From Desulfogranum japonicum DSM 18378 (GTDB taxonomy: Bacteria; Desulfobacterota; Desulfobulbia; Desulfobulbales; Desulfobulbaceae), in assembly GCF_000429945.1 (NCBI RefSeq), contig NZ_AUCV01000045.1:1-52151 (forward strand): a stretch of 52,151 nt of DNA, read 5' to 3'. How positions within the stretch are numbered: the first letter of the stretch is position 1; every line of letters begins with the position of its first letter. The notes beneath the pieces are model-generated. The model had not been told where the DNA came from and ran no database searches. It was given only the letters and a program-made list of their open reading frames with translations. Made by a program: the position numbers and the translations under genes. Below, piece after piece: positions 41,592-50,206 of this stretch.

Positions 41592-42967
41592 ATTCCTCTG
41601 GCTGTTTCCTGTAGTTTATCCTGCATAAAAACAGGGGTAACCGCCTTTTTGTTTCCCTCGGTCAGTGAGGGGTTAAAACAAAGTGAAAGTAAAAGTGCCA
41701 GACATGCAACAAGCCATGCCATAAGCACTACGGCAAGGTATCCGGCCAAACCGGCTAAAGCCACAGCACCCGATGCTGTTGCAATCCTTACAAGTGAGTA
41801 AACACTGAACTGGAGGGTAAAATCGGTGGCAGGACTGCTCTTTGCAGCACGATCCATCATCATTGTGCTCATCAAGGTTATGAAAGCTCCATGGACAATA
41901 AAAGGGGCCATCACCGCACAACACATGGTCCAAGCCCCTCGGGGGCCGACAAGGGGCAGTGCCAGCATTGGCAGAGCAATCACCTGGGCCGCAGCAACAG
42001 TGATCAGCACAGAGGAACGGCTCCGCCAGCGAAGCAGCCGGCTTGTACAAAGTGAAGACAGGGCAGCGACGGCAGACCCCAAAATGTTTAAAACCAGGCC
42101 AATGTGCTCCATGGACCAGCCAAGATCAAGCATCATGGGTGCTGATATGGCGTAGGCAATGCCGCATCCCGCAGGATAGACCAGTAATAACAACAGCCAT
42201 TTTCCGTGTCCCGGAACTTTCCAGAAGGTTAAAAGTCTTTTCAGCGACAAGGAGGTGTTCAGTGTGTCGGTTTTACAGGTTGTTTCCCGGAAACAGAGCA
42301 CCTGTACCCAGCAGACCAGGGTGCAGGATGCCATCACCAGCATACTACCTTTCCAACCGATATGGGGATATGCCATCAGGACGACACCCCCACCAAGTAT
42401 ATTGCCAACCATCCCGCCGGCAAATTGAATCCCACTGCCAAGTCCCCGTTCTTTTCTGGACAGCAGACGGCAGGCCAGCCCGTCTGCGGCAATGTCCTGG
42501 GTAGAGGAGAAAAAGGCCAGCACCATGCATCCAGCCAGGACCGTCCCAAACTGCGTTGCAATGTCCAGAAAGCTGATAACGACCAGACTCAGCACCATGC
42601 CGGTCTGGGTCAACAGCAGCCAGCCCCGGTAATGGCCCATCCGCTTTATGCCAAAGCGGTCCACCAGGGGAGCCCACAGAAACTTGACAACCCAGAACAT
42701 TCCCAGAAGATATATCCCCCCCAATTGCTCAAGCGGCATTCCCTGCCGCCGCATGATCACCACCAGCGCGATCATGAAAAAACTGACCCCCATAAACTGG
42801 GTCATGTACAGGCTTGCCAGCAGCAGCCAGGTGCTCAGTGGTTTGCGTTGAGCGTGTTCTGCTACCGGTATCCCCGTATAAACATCATCAGTCGGATTAT
42901 GTTTTACTCCCGACATCGCCTGTATTCCAGTTTGTATATTCTCACCAGGTGTCAAAGGGAACCCCAT
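41588..42967 (-). CDS. MFS transporter of the YbtX/RhtX-FptX siderophore group
   Basis: A 459-residue (442 from the internal ATG 42916) twelve-helix transporter. Typical blocks are LYMTQFMGVSFFMIALVVIM, LGMFWVVKFLWAPLVDRFGI with the cytoplasmic RFGIKRMGHYRGWLLLTQ loop, and FFSSTQDIAADGLACRLL. This resembles AmpG-related siderophore importers (YbtX, RhtX, FptX). The start is uncertain: the first ATG is immediately next to family 1 copy F and has no ribosome-binding site. It lies between the receptor gene and the ABC pair. A partial copy of this gene survives at 45505-45625. Confidence 0.87.
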   Translation of the reverse strand: MGFPLTPGENIQTGIQAMSGVKHNPTDDVYTGIPVAEHAQRKPLSTWLLLASLYMTQFMGVSFFMIALVVIMRRQGMPLEQLGGIYLLGMFWVVKFLWAPLVDRFGIKRMGHYRGWLLLTQTGMVLSLVVISFLDIATQFGTVLAGCMVLAFFSSTQDIAADGLACRLLSRKERGLGSGIQFAGGMVGNILGGGVVLMAYPHIGWKGSMLVMASCTLVCWVQVLCFRETTCKTDTLNTSLSLKRLLTFWKVPGHGKWLLLLLVYPAGCGIAYAISAPMMLDLGWSMEHIGLVLNILGSAVAALSSLCTSRLLRWRSRSSVLITVAAAQVIALPMLALPLVGPRGAWTMCCAVMAPFIVHGAFITLMSTMMMDRAAKSSPATDFTLQFSVYSLVRIATASGAVALAGLAGYLAVVLMAWLVACLALLLSLCFNPSLTEGNKKAVTPVFMQDKLQETARGM

Positions 42968-42970
42968 ATA

Positions 42971-43133
42971 AGGGTCACGGAAAAAATGAATTATTCAATC
43001 TTGCTTGTCTCTCAATTCGGTAAAGTCGTCGCCTCAATGGCTCAATACGGCCAGTATGGAACCATTGAGACAACAACATTACCAAACCGATATCCTACGC
43101 AATTTTTGGATATTTATTCTTTTCCGCGACCCT
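42971..43133 (-). repeat. family 1 MITE-like element, copy F (163 bp)
   Basis: Begins AGGGTCACGGAAAAAATGAA and ends CTTTTCCGCGACCCT, in the same orientation as copy A. Inner arms GCCTCAATGG and CCATTGAGAC pair around CTCAATACGGCCAGTATGGAA. It occupies the gap between the receptor gene (ends 43177) and the MFS gene, four bases from the latter's possible start. Confidence 0.83.
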
Positions 43134-43176
43134 AAAGTCAGACTTTTATATTTTTAAGGCAGCTCACACAAAACAA

Positions 43177-45228
43177 CTAAAATCGGTAATTTAGCTGAAA
43201 ACCAACCTCGCCGGGATTACTGTAAATGGTGTAAAAACCGCTGTAGTAGCCATAGGAATCGTATTCCTCGTCAAATATATTCTTGCCGTACAGATAAAGA
43301 TCAAAATGTTCTGTCTCATATCCGATTTTGGCGTTAACAATCTGGTAGGGATCCCGTTTGTATTTGTTGGCCTTGTCAAAATACATTTCACCATAACCAA
43401 TCAGATCAGCCCTGGCATAGAAACCGTTTTCCCAACGATACTGGCCACCAATATTAAAGGTATATTCAGGCGAATACGTCGTTTTATTTCCTGCATAATC
43501 CCCTGAGGCATCGTTAAAATCATCAAATTCAAAGTTGGTATAACCGAAACCGGCCGTCACGCTCAGGCCACGGGTTATCCTGCCCGTCAATTCCAACTCA
43601 ACCCCTTTACCGGTTGCTTCGGCTGCGTTGGTTACATACGATGATGCCGATGAAATAGTTTCCGACACCTGCATGTCGGAAATATCCATCAGGTAAACAC
43701 TGGCGTTCGCGATCAACCGGTTATCAAAAAAGGTGTTTTTCACCCCTATTTCATAGGACCAGAGTTCCTCTTCATCAAAGGTGTAATACGCTGAATCCGT
43801 GGCTTGAAAATTATATCCACCGGAACGATATCCTTTGGATACGCTCAGGTACGTCATAACTTCGGGCAACGGACGGTATTCCAGGGCAAGTTTGGGAGTT
43901 ATGGCATCCCATGAATCATCGGACTGCCTTGCGTTGATATGATCTTCAAAGTCCTTTTGGGTTGTCTCGTAGCGCAACCCGCCGACAAGACTGAATTGTT
44001 GGGACAGGGGATAAGTAAGATTGGTAAAAACAGCATAGGTGTTTCCATCAATATCCCTGTCAGTAACACTGGGCGTGCTCCCGGAAACCGACTTAAAATC
44101 AAAATTTGCCTCATCCTTATCGCCATATATGCCTGCAATCCACCTGATGCCGTCATTTTCATAGCTCAAGCGCAGTTCCTGAGACAGTGTAGAGTATTGA
44201 TTGTCTTTATACATATGAGACAAGGTTGCGCTGGTGAAATCAAAATCACTGATAGCCTCATCATCATAGACTCTTCTCGACGTAACAGATGTCAATACAA
44301 AGGCGTCGTTAATTTCATAATTGACTTTAAGGGCTTGCGTTTGATCTGAGCTTGTGTTTTCCCCCTCTAAATTGGAAGTTACCTTGCGATAATCGGGCAA
44401 AGGCACACCATATAAAAATGCTGCATATTCCCCCAGGTTTTCACGTGCCCCGTCATGGTCATTTTGGAGTTGTGTTGCAATAAGAGAGATGTCCAATTGA
44501 TCTGTGGGGATCCAGCGCAGATGGGCCCTGCCAAACCAGTCTTCCCTGTCATCGGCAGCATCGTCGGTTACCGTATTTTTGACAATACCGTCTTGCTGAG
44601 TAAATTTTCCGGCAATTCCCAAAAAGAGTTTGTCTTTCTGAAGAGGACCACTGATCTTGACAGTATACGTTTGCGTCAAGCTGTCATCATTCTCTGAAGA
44701 GAGCCATGTACCGATATCGGCGGACACGCTGCCTCTAAAATCATTGTCCGGTTGGCGGGTAATAATGTTGATTACACCTGCTTCGGTGTTTTTCCCGTAC
44801 AGGGTACCCTGCGGCCCCCTGAGTACCTCCACCCGTTCAATGTCAACAAATGTACTCTCAAACCCGGCCAATGACTGGAACGGAACACCGTCTATGAAAA
44901 GTCCCGTGGAAAGCGTGAGGGTTTCAAAGGGTGCATGAATTCCTCTTAAAGATGGGGTATTCATACCGGCAGAGCCGTGGCTAAACAGCATTAAACCAGG
45001 AGAATAATCCGCCAAATCAGACAAAGATTCAATTTTTGCGTCCTCAATCTCCTGTCCCGTGAATGCGATAACCGCCATGGATACATCCTGAATGCTTTCC
45101 TCCCGCTTCTGAGCAGTTACAACAATGGGTTCCAGGGTGGTTTCTGTAGTTTCTTCAGCCTGGATAAACTCCACCCCAAAAAAGCTCCCGGTGGCGACCA
45201 GGCAAACAAAAATTTCTCTCACTCTCAT
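43177..45228 (-). CDS. TonB-dependent outer-membrane receptor 1 (FyuA-like)
   Basis: A 683-residue receptor with a signal peptide (IFVCLVATGSFFGVEFIQA), a TonB box (EPIVVTAQKREESIQDVSMA) and a plug domain containing SLSDLADYSPGLML, TGLFIDGVPFQ and VEVLRGPQGTLYGKNTEAG. A 22-strand-type barrel ends in the terminal Phe of LNYRF. It matches the ferric-siderophore receptor group of FyuA type. The neighbouring YbtPQX-like genes point to a phenolate or related siderophore. It is about as long as receptor 2 and highly similar, especially in the last 250 residues, and has its own copy of the AraC-type promoter. Confidence 0.92.
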   Translation of the reverse strand: MRVREIFVCLVATGSFFGVEFIQAEETTETTLEPIVVTAQKREESIQDVSMAVIAFTGQEIEDAKIESLSDLADYSPGLMLFSHGSAGMNTPSLRGIHAPFETLTLSTGLFIDGVPFQSLAGFESTFVDIERVEVLRGPQGTLYGKNTEAGVINIITRQPDNDFRGSVSADIGTWLSSENDDSLTQTYTVKISGPLQKDKLFLGIAGKFTQQDGIVKNTVTDDAADDREDWFGRAHLRWIPTDQLDISLIATQLQNDHDGARENLGEYAAFLYGVPLPDYRKVTSNLEGENTSSDQTQALKVNYEINDAFVLTSVTSRRVYDDEAISDFDFTSATLSHMYKDNQYSTLSQELRLSYENDGIRWIAGIYGDKDEANFDFKSVSGSTPSVTDRDIDGNTYAVFTNLTYPLSQQFSLVGGLRYETTQKDFEDHINARQSDDSWDAITPKLALEYRPLPEVMTYLSVSKGYRSGGYNFQATDSAYYTFDEEELWSYEIGVKNTFFDNRLIANASVYLMDISDMQVSETISSASSYVTNAAEATGKGVELELTGRITRGLSVTAGFGYTNFEFDDFNDASGDYAGNKTTYSPEYTFNIGGQYRWENGFYARADLIGYGEMYFDKANKYKRDPYQIVNAKIGYETEHFDLYLYGKNIFDEEYDSYGYYSGFYTIYSNPGEVGFQLNYRF

Positions 45229-45282
45229 TTTATTACCCTTGTCTAAATAAATAGCACTAGCCTATCAGCAAAATTACCCCAT

Positions 45283-45342
45283 TAAATACTAAAGAAAAAA
45301 ATATGGCTAACACCAGCGTCCAGAATACAGGCACAACTGTCC
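45283..45342 (-). promoter_or_regulatory. AraC-type promoter of receptor 1
   Basis: On the minus strand, half-sites GGACAGTTGTG (45332-45342) and GGACGCTGGTG (45311-45321) start 21 bp apart. The second runs into a -35 GTTAGC (45306-45311), and after 17 bases comes -10 TATTTA (45283-45288). The start codon is about 55 bases further. Confidence 0.78.
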
Positions 45343-45387
45343 AATTATTAGAGAGTACACTCCTGCATTCTATGAAAAGAAGGAGAA

Positions 45388-45499
45388 TCAGATTACGTTG
45401 TGAGGAGGAATACAGAACTCGGCGAGAAACAATTTTGCAAAATAACCGAGATTATTATACCCAACCGTATAGGCAGCTCCGGTAACAGTATGTCTTTCC
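45388..45499 (-). pseudogene. fragment of the AraC-type regulator gene (3' end)
   Basis: The minus strand encodes RHTVTGAAYTVGYNNLGYFA ending in HNVI and a stop. It corresponds to the last 35 or so residues of the regulator at 47875-48861 (RHNVTEAAYTVGYNNLGYFA ... HKVI). The homology stops abruptly near 45499, where an MFS-gene fragment begins. It is a duplication relic. Confidence 0.88.
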
Positions 45500-45504
45500 T
45501 GAGC

Positions 45505-45625
45505 AGTCACCATGCCGGTCTGGGTCAATAGCAGCCAGCCTCGATAATGCGCCACGCACTTAATGCCGAAGCGGCCCACCAACGGTGCCCACAGGGACTT
45601 GACAATCCAGACAATCCCAGCAGAT
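45505..45625 (-). pseudogene. fragment of the YbtX-like MFS gene
   Basis: The minus strand encodes GIVWIVKSLWAPLVGRFGIK and HYRGWLLLTQTGMV, matching GMFWVVKFLWAPLVDRFGIK and HYRGWLLLTQTGMV of the MFS gene (DNA near 42590-42710). It is read in frame with the adjoining AraC fragment, forming a chimeric 91-codon ORF (45388-45663) that is unlikely to be functional. Confidence 0.87.
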
Positions 45626-45663
45626 CCCCCACTCATAAGATTCAGACAGTTCATGCAAAACAT

Positions 45664-47715
45664 TTAAAATCGGTAAGTCAGCTGAACACCAACCTCGCCT
45701 GGATTACTATAAATGGTGTAAAAACCGCTGTAGTAGCCGTAGGAATCGTATTCCTCGTCAAGAATATTCTTGCCGTACAGATAAAGATCAAAATGTTCTG
45801 TCTCGTATCCGATTTTAGCGTTAACAATCTGGTAGGGATCCCGTTTGTATTTGTTGGCCTTGTCAAAATACATTTCACCATAACCAATCAGATCAGCCCT
45901 GGCATAGAAGCCGTTTTCCCAACGATACTGGCCACCAATATTAAAAGTATATTCAGGAGAATACGTAGTTGTATTTCCTTCGTAATCTCCTGAGACATCT
46001 TTGAAATCATCAAATTCAATGTCGGTATAACCAAGACCGGCCGTCACACTCAGGCCGCTGGTTAACTTGGCCATCAACTCCAACTCAACCCCTTTACCGG
46101 TTGCTTTGCCTGCGTTGGTTACATATGATGATATTGCTGAAATATTTTCCGATACCTGCATGTCGGAAATATCCATCAGGTAAACACTGGCGTTCGCGAT
46201 CAGTCGGTTATTAAAAAAGGTATTTTTCACCCCCAGTTCATAGGACCAGAGTTGCTCTTCATCAAAGGTATAGTATGCTGAGTCCGTAGCTTGAAAATTG
46301 AATCCCCCTGAACGGTACCCTTTAGATACACTCAGATAAGTCATAGTTTCGGGCACCGGACGGTATTCAAGGGCAAGCTTGGGTGTTATGGCATCCCATG
46401 AATCATCGGCCTGCTTCGTGCTGACATGGTCTTGAAGCTCCTTTTCTGTCGACTCGTAGCGTAATCCACCCACAAGGCTGAACTGTTGTGATAATGGATA
46501 GGTAAGGTTGGTAAAAACAGCATAGGTATTCCCATCGATGTCCCTGTCAGTGACACTGGTCATGCTGCCATAATCCATGTTAATATTCCAATTTGCCTCA
46601 TCTTTGTCACCATATATGCCTGTAAGCCATTTCACGCCGCCATTGTCATAGCTTAAACGCAGTTCCTGGGACAATGTGGTAAACTTGCTGTCTTTTTTTG
46701 TATGCATCAAGGTTGCACTGGTAAAATCAAAATCACTGACGGCCTCGTCATTATAGACTCTTCTCGACGTAACAGAGGTCAATGCAAAAGCATCGTTGAT
46801 CTCATAATCGACTTTAAGGGATTGGGATTGATCTGAGCTGTTGTTCTCCCCCTGTAAATTGGAAGAGACTTTGCGATAGGCTGGGGCAGGCAGATTGTAA
46901 TGCTGGGCACCATATTCTCCCATGTTCATAAACGCCGCGCCGTTATTATATTGAAGCTGTGTTGCAATAAAGGACACGTCCATTTGACCTGTGGGTGTCC
47001 AGCGAAGATGCGCTCTGCCGAACCATTTCTCCCTGTCATCGGCAGCCTCCCCGGTGAAGGTGTTTTCTATGATGCCATCATTTTGGCTGAATTTTCCGGC
47101 AATCCCGATAAATAGCTTATCTTTCAGAATAGGGCCGCTGAGCTTTACCGTATAAGCCTGGGTTAAACTATCATCGTTTTCACTGGATAGCCATGTACCG
47201 ATATTGGCGGACAGGCTGCCTTGAAAATCATTGCCCGGTTGCCTGGTAATAATATTGATTACACCTGCCTCCGTGTTTTTTCCGTACAGTGTGCCCTGGG
47301 GGCCCCTGAGCACTTCTACCCGTTCAATATCAAGAAAGGTATTCTCAAATCCGAGAACCGACTGGACCGGAACACCGTCAATAAAAAGTCCTGTGGATAA
47401 CGTCAGCGTGTCATAAGGCGCATGAAGCCCTCTCAGGGATGGTGTATTCATGCCGGGACCGCCTTCATTAAATACCATTAAGCCGGGGACAAGATCTGCC
47501 AGATCGCTTAGGGACTCAATTTGTGCGTCCTCAACTATCTGGCCTGTGAATGCGCTGATCCCCATTGATACCTCCTGAATGCTTTCCTCGCGCTTTTGGG
47601 CAGTTACAACAATGGGTTCCAGGGTGGTTTCCGTAGTTTCTTCTGCCTGGATAAACTCCGCCCCAAAAAAGCTCCCGGTGGCGACCAGACAAACAAAAAT
47701 TCTCTTTACTCTCAT
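45664..47715 (-). CDS. TonB-dependent outer-membrane receptor 2 (FyuA-like)
   Basis: A 683-residue paralogue of receptor 1 with the same architecture: signal peptide IFVCLVATGSFFGAEFIQA, TonB box EPIVVTAQKREESIQEVSMG, plug with VEVLRGPQGTLYGKNTEAG and TGLFIDGVPVQ, and a barrel ending LTYRF. Differences concentrate in the plug apex (GLMVFNEGGPGMN against GLMLFSHGSAGMN) and in several barrel loops, for example GEYGAQHYNLPAPAYRK against GEYAAFLYGVPLPDYRK. The periplasm-facing and C-terminal barrel parts are almost identical. Divergent ligand-facing residues suggest different ligand preference. It lies directly downstream of the regulator gene. Confidence 0.92.
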   Translation of the reverse strand: MRVKRIFVCLVATGSFFGAEFIQAEETTETTLEPIVVTAQKREESIQEVSMGISAFTGQIVEDAQIESLSDLADLVPGLMVFNEGGPGMNTPSLRGLHAPYDTLTLSTGLFIDGVPVQSVLGFENTFLDIERVEVLRGPQGTLYGKNTEAGVINIITRQPGNDFQGSLSANIGTWLSSENDDSLTQAYTVKLSGPILKDKLFIGIAGKFSQNDGIIENTFTGEAADDREKWFGRAHLRWTPTGQMDVSFIATQLQYNNGAAFMNMGEYGAQHYNLPAPAYRKVSSNLQGENNSSDQSQSLKVDYEINDAFALTSVTSRRVYNDEAVSDFDFTSATLMHTKKDSKFTTLSQELRLSYDNGGVKWLTGIYGDKDEANWNINMDYGSMTSVTDRDIDGNTYAVFTNLTYPLSQQFSLVGGLRYESTEKELQDHVSTKQADDSWDAITPKLALEYRPVPETMTYLSVSKGYRSGGFNFQATDSAYYTFDEEQLWSYELGVKNTFFNNRLIANASVYLMDISDMQVSENISAISSYVTNAGKATGKGVELELMAKLTSGLSVTAGLGYTDIEFDDFKDVSGDYEGNTTTYSPEYTFNIGGQYRWENGFYARADLIGYGEMYFDKANKYKRDPYQIVNAKIGYETEHFDLYLYGKNILDEEYDSYGYYSGFYTIYSNPGEVGVQLTYRF

Positions 47716-47769
47716 TTTATTTCCCTTGTCTAAATAAGTAACACTAGCCTATCGGCCAAATTACCCCAT

Positions 47770-47829
47770 TAAATACTAAAGAAAAAAATATGGCTAACAC
47801 CAGCGTCCAGAATACAGGCACAACTGTCC
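47770..47829 (-). promoter_or_regulatory. AraC-type promoter of receptor 2
   Basis: Same architecture as receptor 1: GGACAGTTGTG (47819-47829), GGACGCTGGTG (47798-47808) 21 bp downstream, -35 GTTAGC (47793-47798), a 17-base spacer and -10 TATTTA (47770-47775). It lies between the regulator stop (47875) and the receptor start (47715). Confidence 0.78.
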
Positions 47830-47874
47830 AATTATCAGAGAGTGCAATTCTGTTTTCTATGAAAAGAAGAAGAA

Positions 47875-48861
47875 TCAGATTACTTTGTGAGGAGGAATAC
47901 CGAACTCGGCGAGAAACAATTTTGCAAAATAACCGAGATTATTATACCCAACGGTATAGGCAGCTTCGGTAACATTATGTCTTCCCTGCTGCAATAAATC
48001 CTTGGCTATTCGTAAACGATGACGTCGGAGATGATCCAAAGGGGAATGGCCATAAACAATTTTAAAGCATTGATAGAGTTTGCTTCTGCTCATGCCAACC
48101 TTGCTTGCGAGAGTGGAAATATCAGGAGGATCGGCAGGGGCGATGGCCAAAAGCTCCGCCGCATAATGTATCCGTTCAACATCTATTGTCTTGATTCGGG
48201 GCTGTGCGTTTCGCTTTGCTCCATCCCCCTTTAATTGCTCAAGCCTGTGGGCCAGTAGTTCCATGGCTTTGCCCTCCAAAAAGAGGGCACGGGTTTTCCC
48301 GGAGTACGGGCACGCAATAAGCTGATTTACGGCCTGAGACATCTGAGGCAGAATTTTCCCCTGACTAGACATAAAAACCTGCTCACGAAGCCCCTTCAGA
48401 AAGGGTAGAAAGGTTTCTTCGTCTTCATTGGCCATGTTCAGCAACGTTTTTGTGTCAAAGAGAACACAAACTTTCAATTTGTGCCGTGACAGAATATCCT
48501 CTTCTATCTCTTTAAAATCAGGAATAATAAAATGGCCGCTCATACCAGGATCAAGCGATACAGATGGTGCGAAATCCGAGGTACGGGACTGTGAGTGACC
48601 TATGATACTGAAACCTACACCAAAACTCCAACCATCTACTCTCCCGATGAGAGTGATTGGCTTATGAGGCTTCATATCCATATACAACAAACGCAATCCA
48701 GAAGAAAAATTATCAATCCGTATAATGCCACAACCAAGCCTTTGGGGGAGCTTATAGACAAGCTGTTCAGGGGTATCTTGAGATAGTGAATGTGCAGGAT
48801 GAACAATTTCCATGGCGGTATGTTGTAATTGCAAATGTTGAAATTGCGCAGGTTGCGCCAA
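47875..48861 (-). CDS. AraC-family regulator (PchR/YbtA-like)
   Basis: A product of up to 328 residues (TTG start; ATG 48813 would give 312). The N-terminal about 220 residues form a sensory domain of PchR-type with GVGFSIIGHSQ and CVLFDTKTLLNMAN. The C-terminal AraC HTH has DISTLASKVGMSRSKLYQCF, KIVYGHSPLDHLRRHRLRIA and NVTEAAYTVGYNNLGYFAKL (second helix-turn-helix). Such regulators bind the siderophore or its iron complex and activate uptake genes. It is immediately upstream of receptor 2, and 21-bp-spaced half-sites occur at both receptor promoters, at the TonB operon and near 50.5 kb. No clear ribosome-binding site was found. Confidence 0.9.
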   Translation of the reverse strand: MAQPAQFQHLQLQHTAMEIVHPAHSLSQDTPEQLVYKLPQRLGCGIIRIDNFSSGLRLLYMDMKPHKPITLIGRVDGWSFGVGFSIIGHSQSRTSDFAPSVSLDPGMSGHFIIPDFKEIEEDILSRHKLKVCVLFDTKTLLNMANEDEETFLPFLKGLREQVFMSSQGKILPQMSQAVNQLIACPYSGKTRALFLEGKAMELLAHRLEQLKGDGAKRNAQPRIKTIDVERIHYAAELLAIAPADPPDISTLASKVGMSRSKLYQCFKIVYGHSPLDHLRRHRLRIAKDLLQQGRHNVTEAAYTVGYNNLGYFAKLFLAEFGIPPHKVI

Positions 48862-49143
48862 ATCCTAGAAAAAGGAAAAACATCGAGTTGGCTAAGTCTA
48901 ACCCAAAATAAGTTTTATGCAATTTATTTAGAACAAACTAACTACACAAATTACATCAAAGCTCGTCTGTTTTCAACGTATTTACCAAATAACACGTCGT
49001 ATCTTTGAGAAATAACATATAAAAATCTGAAGTCGTGGAGTAAATTGCAAAGCTATTACAGTGCAAAAACACTGTGCTCTGCTGATCGCCCATCATCTGG
49101 GAACCATCCCTTCCCCCTCCTCCGCCAAACCGGCAAAAAAACC

Positions 49144-49851
49144 TTACTGACTTTTATCTGCCTGGAAATACACTATCCCGCCGTTGGTATCACACAGACG
49201 AAACCGAATTCCGGCCTGCTTACAAGCATTTTCAATGTCAGATACAGTAAGGGAATGGAGGGAATGTTTGGCTGCCATCTTTTTCCAGGTGGTATCAAAT
49301 TCCGGATGGATTCCAACCGCAGGCGTACCGCACACAAAGGTACCTTCCTTCACTAGAACGCGCGATATTTCCATGATTGCCTCCTGATAGTTCGGAATCA
49401 TGTGCATAGCGGTATCCATCAGCACACAATCAAAGGATTCGTCTTCAAAGAGCAATTTTTCGGCGTTTCCCTGGATAAGCCGAAAGGATTTAAATGATTT
49501 CTTATTTCCCTTTTTAGCTGCCTGCTTCAGCATACCATAGGCAATATCAAGCCCGGTATAGTCATTGCTTTCATGAAAATGGACAATGGCACATCCGGTA
49601 CCGCAGGCAACATCAAGAACTGTGGCCTCTTGTACCGGTGCTATCAGGTTAGCCAGAATTTCCCGATGTCGTCTGGGGTCTGCTTTGTGCACACATGGTC
49701 GTGTAAAATGTTCATGGATGAAATCATAAAATAGCGCAAAAACATTGAACTTTTTGCTAAAAGGCGCATTCACATTACTTGTTTCGCCATTTTGAGACGG
49801 GACGATACCGTATTTATCAGGCAGGGCAGCCATTATTTCCTCCGGGTTCAT
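49144..49851 (-). CDS. class I SAM-dependent methyltransferase
   Basis: From ATG 49851 (GGAGG eight bases upstream) the product has 235 residues. Motif I is ATVLDVACGTGCAIVHF, followed by YTGLDIAYGMLKQA, LIQGNAEKLLFEDESFDCVL and TAMHMIPNYQEAIMEISRVL with the usual post-motif pattern. Residues 1-60 contain KKFNVFALFYDFIHEHF, as in UbiE/menaquinone-type and small-molecule methyltransferases. The substrate is unknown. It lies upstream of the regulator on the same strand and may belong to the transcription unit starting at the 50.5-kb promoter. Confidence 0.88.
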   Translation of the reverse strand: MNPEEIMAALPDKYGIVPSQNGETSNVNAPFSKKFNVFALFYDFIHEHFTRPCVHKADPRRHREILANLIAPVQEATVLDVACGTGCAIVHFHESNDYTGLDIAYGMLKQAAKKGNKKSFKSFRLIQGNAEKLLFEDESFDCVLMDTAMHMIPNYQEAIMEISRVLVKEGTFVCGTPAVGIHPEFDTTWKKMAAKHSLHSLTVSDIENACKQAGIRFRLCDTNGGIVYFQADKSQ

Positions 49852-50047
49852 GTTCATTTCCTCCGAAAAGGACAAAAAGCGATTCAACAGCACAGGCATG
49901 ATACAATAATCAGCTATCAGTACCGCCAAAATACCAACCGAGACAAGACGTCCCTGGCTAACGATTTTGGACTGTGAGCCCAGACAGGCTGAAAAAGATA
50001 CCTGATCAAGGGGCTAACAACACTGATATTTCAATTCGTGCGGTGCC

Positions 50048-50197
50048 GTAACTGGCCACAGGTGCTTCAGATTTGTGCAAACGCGGTTTTTCGTGGGTAA
50101 GCGAAGACTTCGGCAAGCTATCTATGCGGGAAACCGCGATCGTACAAAGAGGTAAGCGACCATTGGAAGACGCCGTAGAGTCCCTGTGACCAGTTAC
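50048..50197 (-). repeat. family 2 element, full copy (150 bp)
   Basis: Ends are GTAACTGGCCACAGGTGCTT and CCCTGTGACCAGTTAC, an imperfect inverted repeat. The interior, on the minus strand, has CGATCGCGGTTTCCCGCATA, GATAGCTTGCCGAAGTCTTC and GAAAAACCGCGTTT, aligning with 19887-20071 and 16671-16783. Confidence 0.78.
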
Positions 50198-50206
50198 AAG
50201 GAACCA

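Noticed and set aside
45303..45485. Plus-strand ORF of 60 codons, with a near-identical twin at 47790-47972
   Set aside because: It reads through the receptor promoters and the antisense of the regulator 3' end. Its conservation is explained by the tandem duplication, and it has no independent coding signal.
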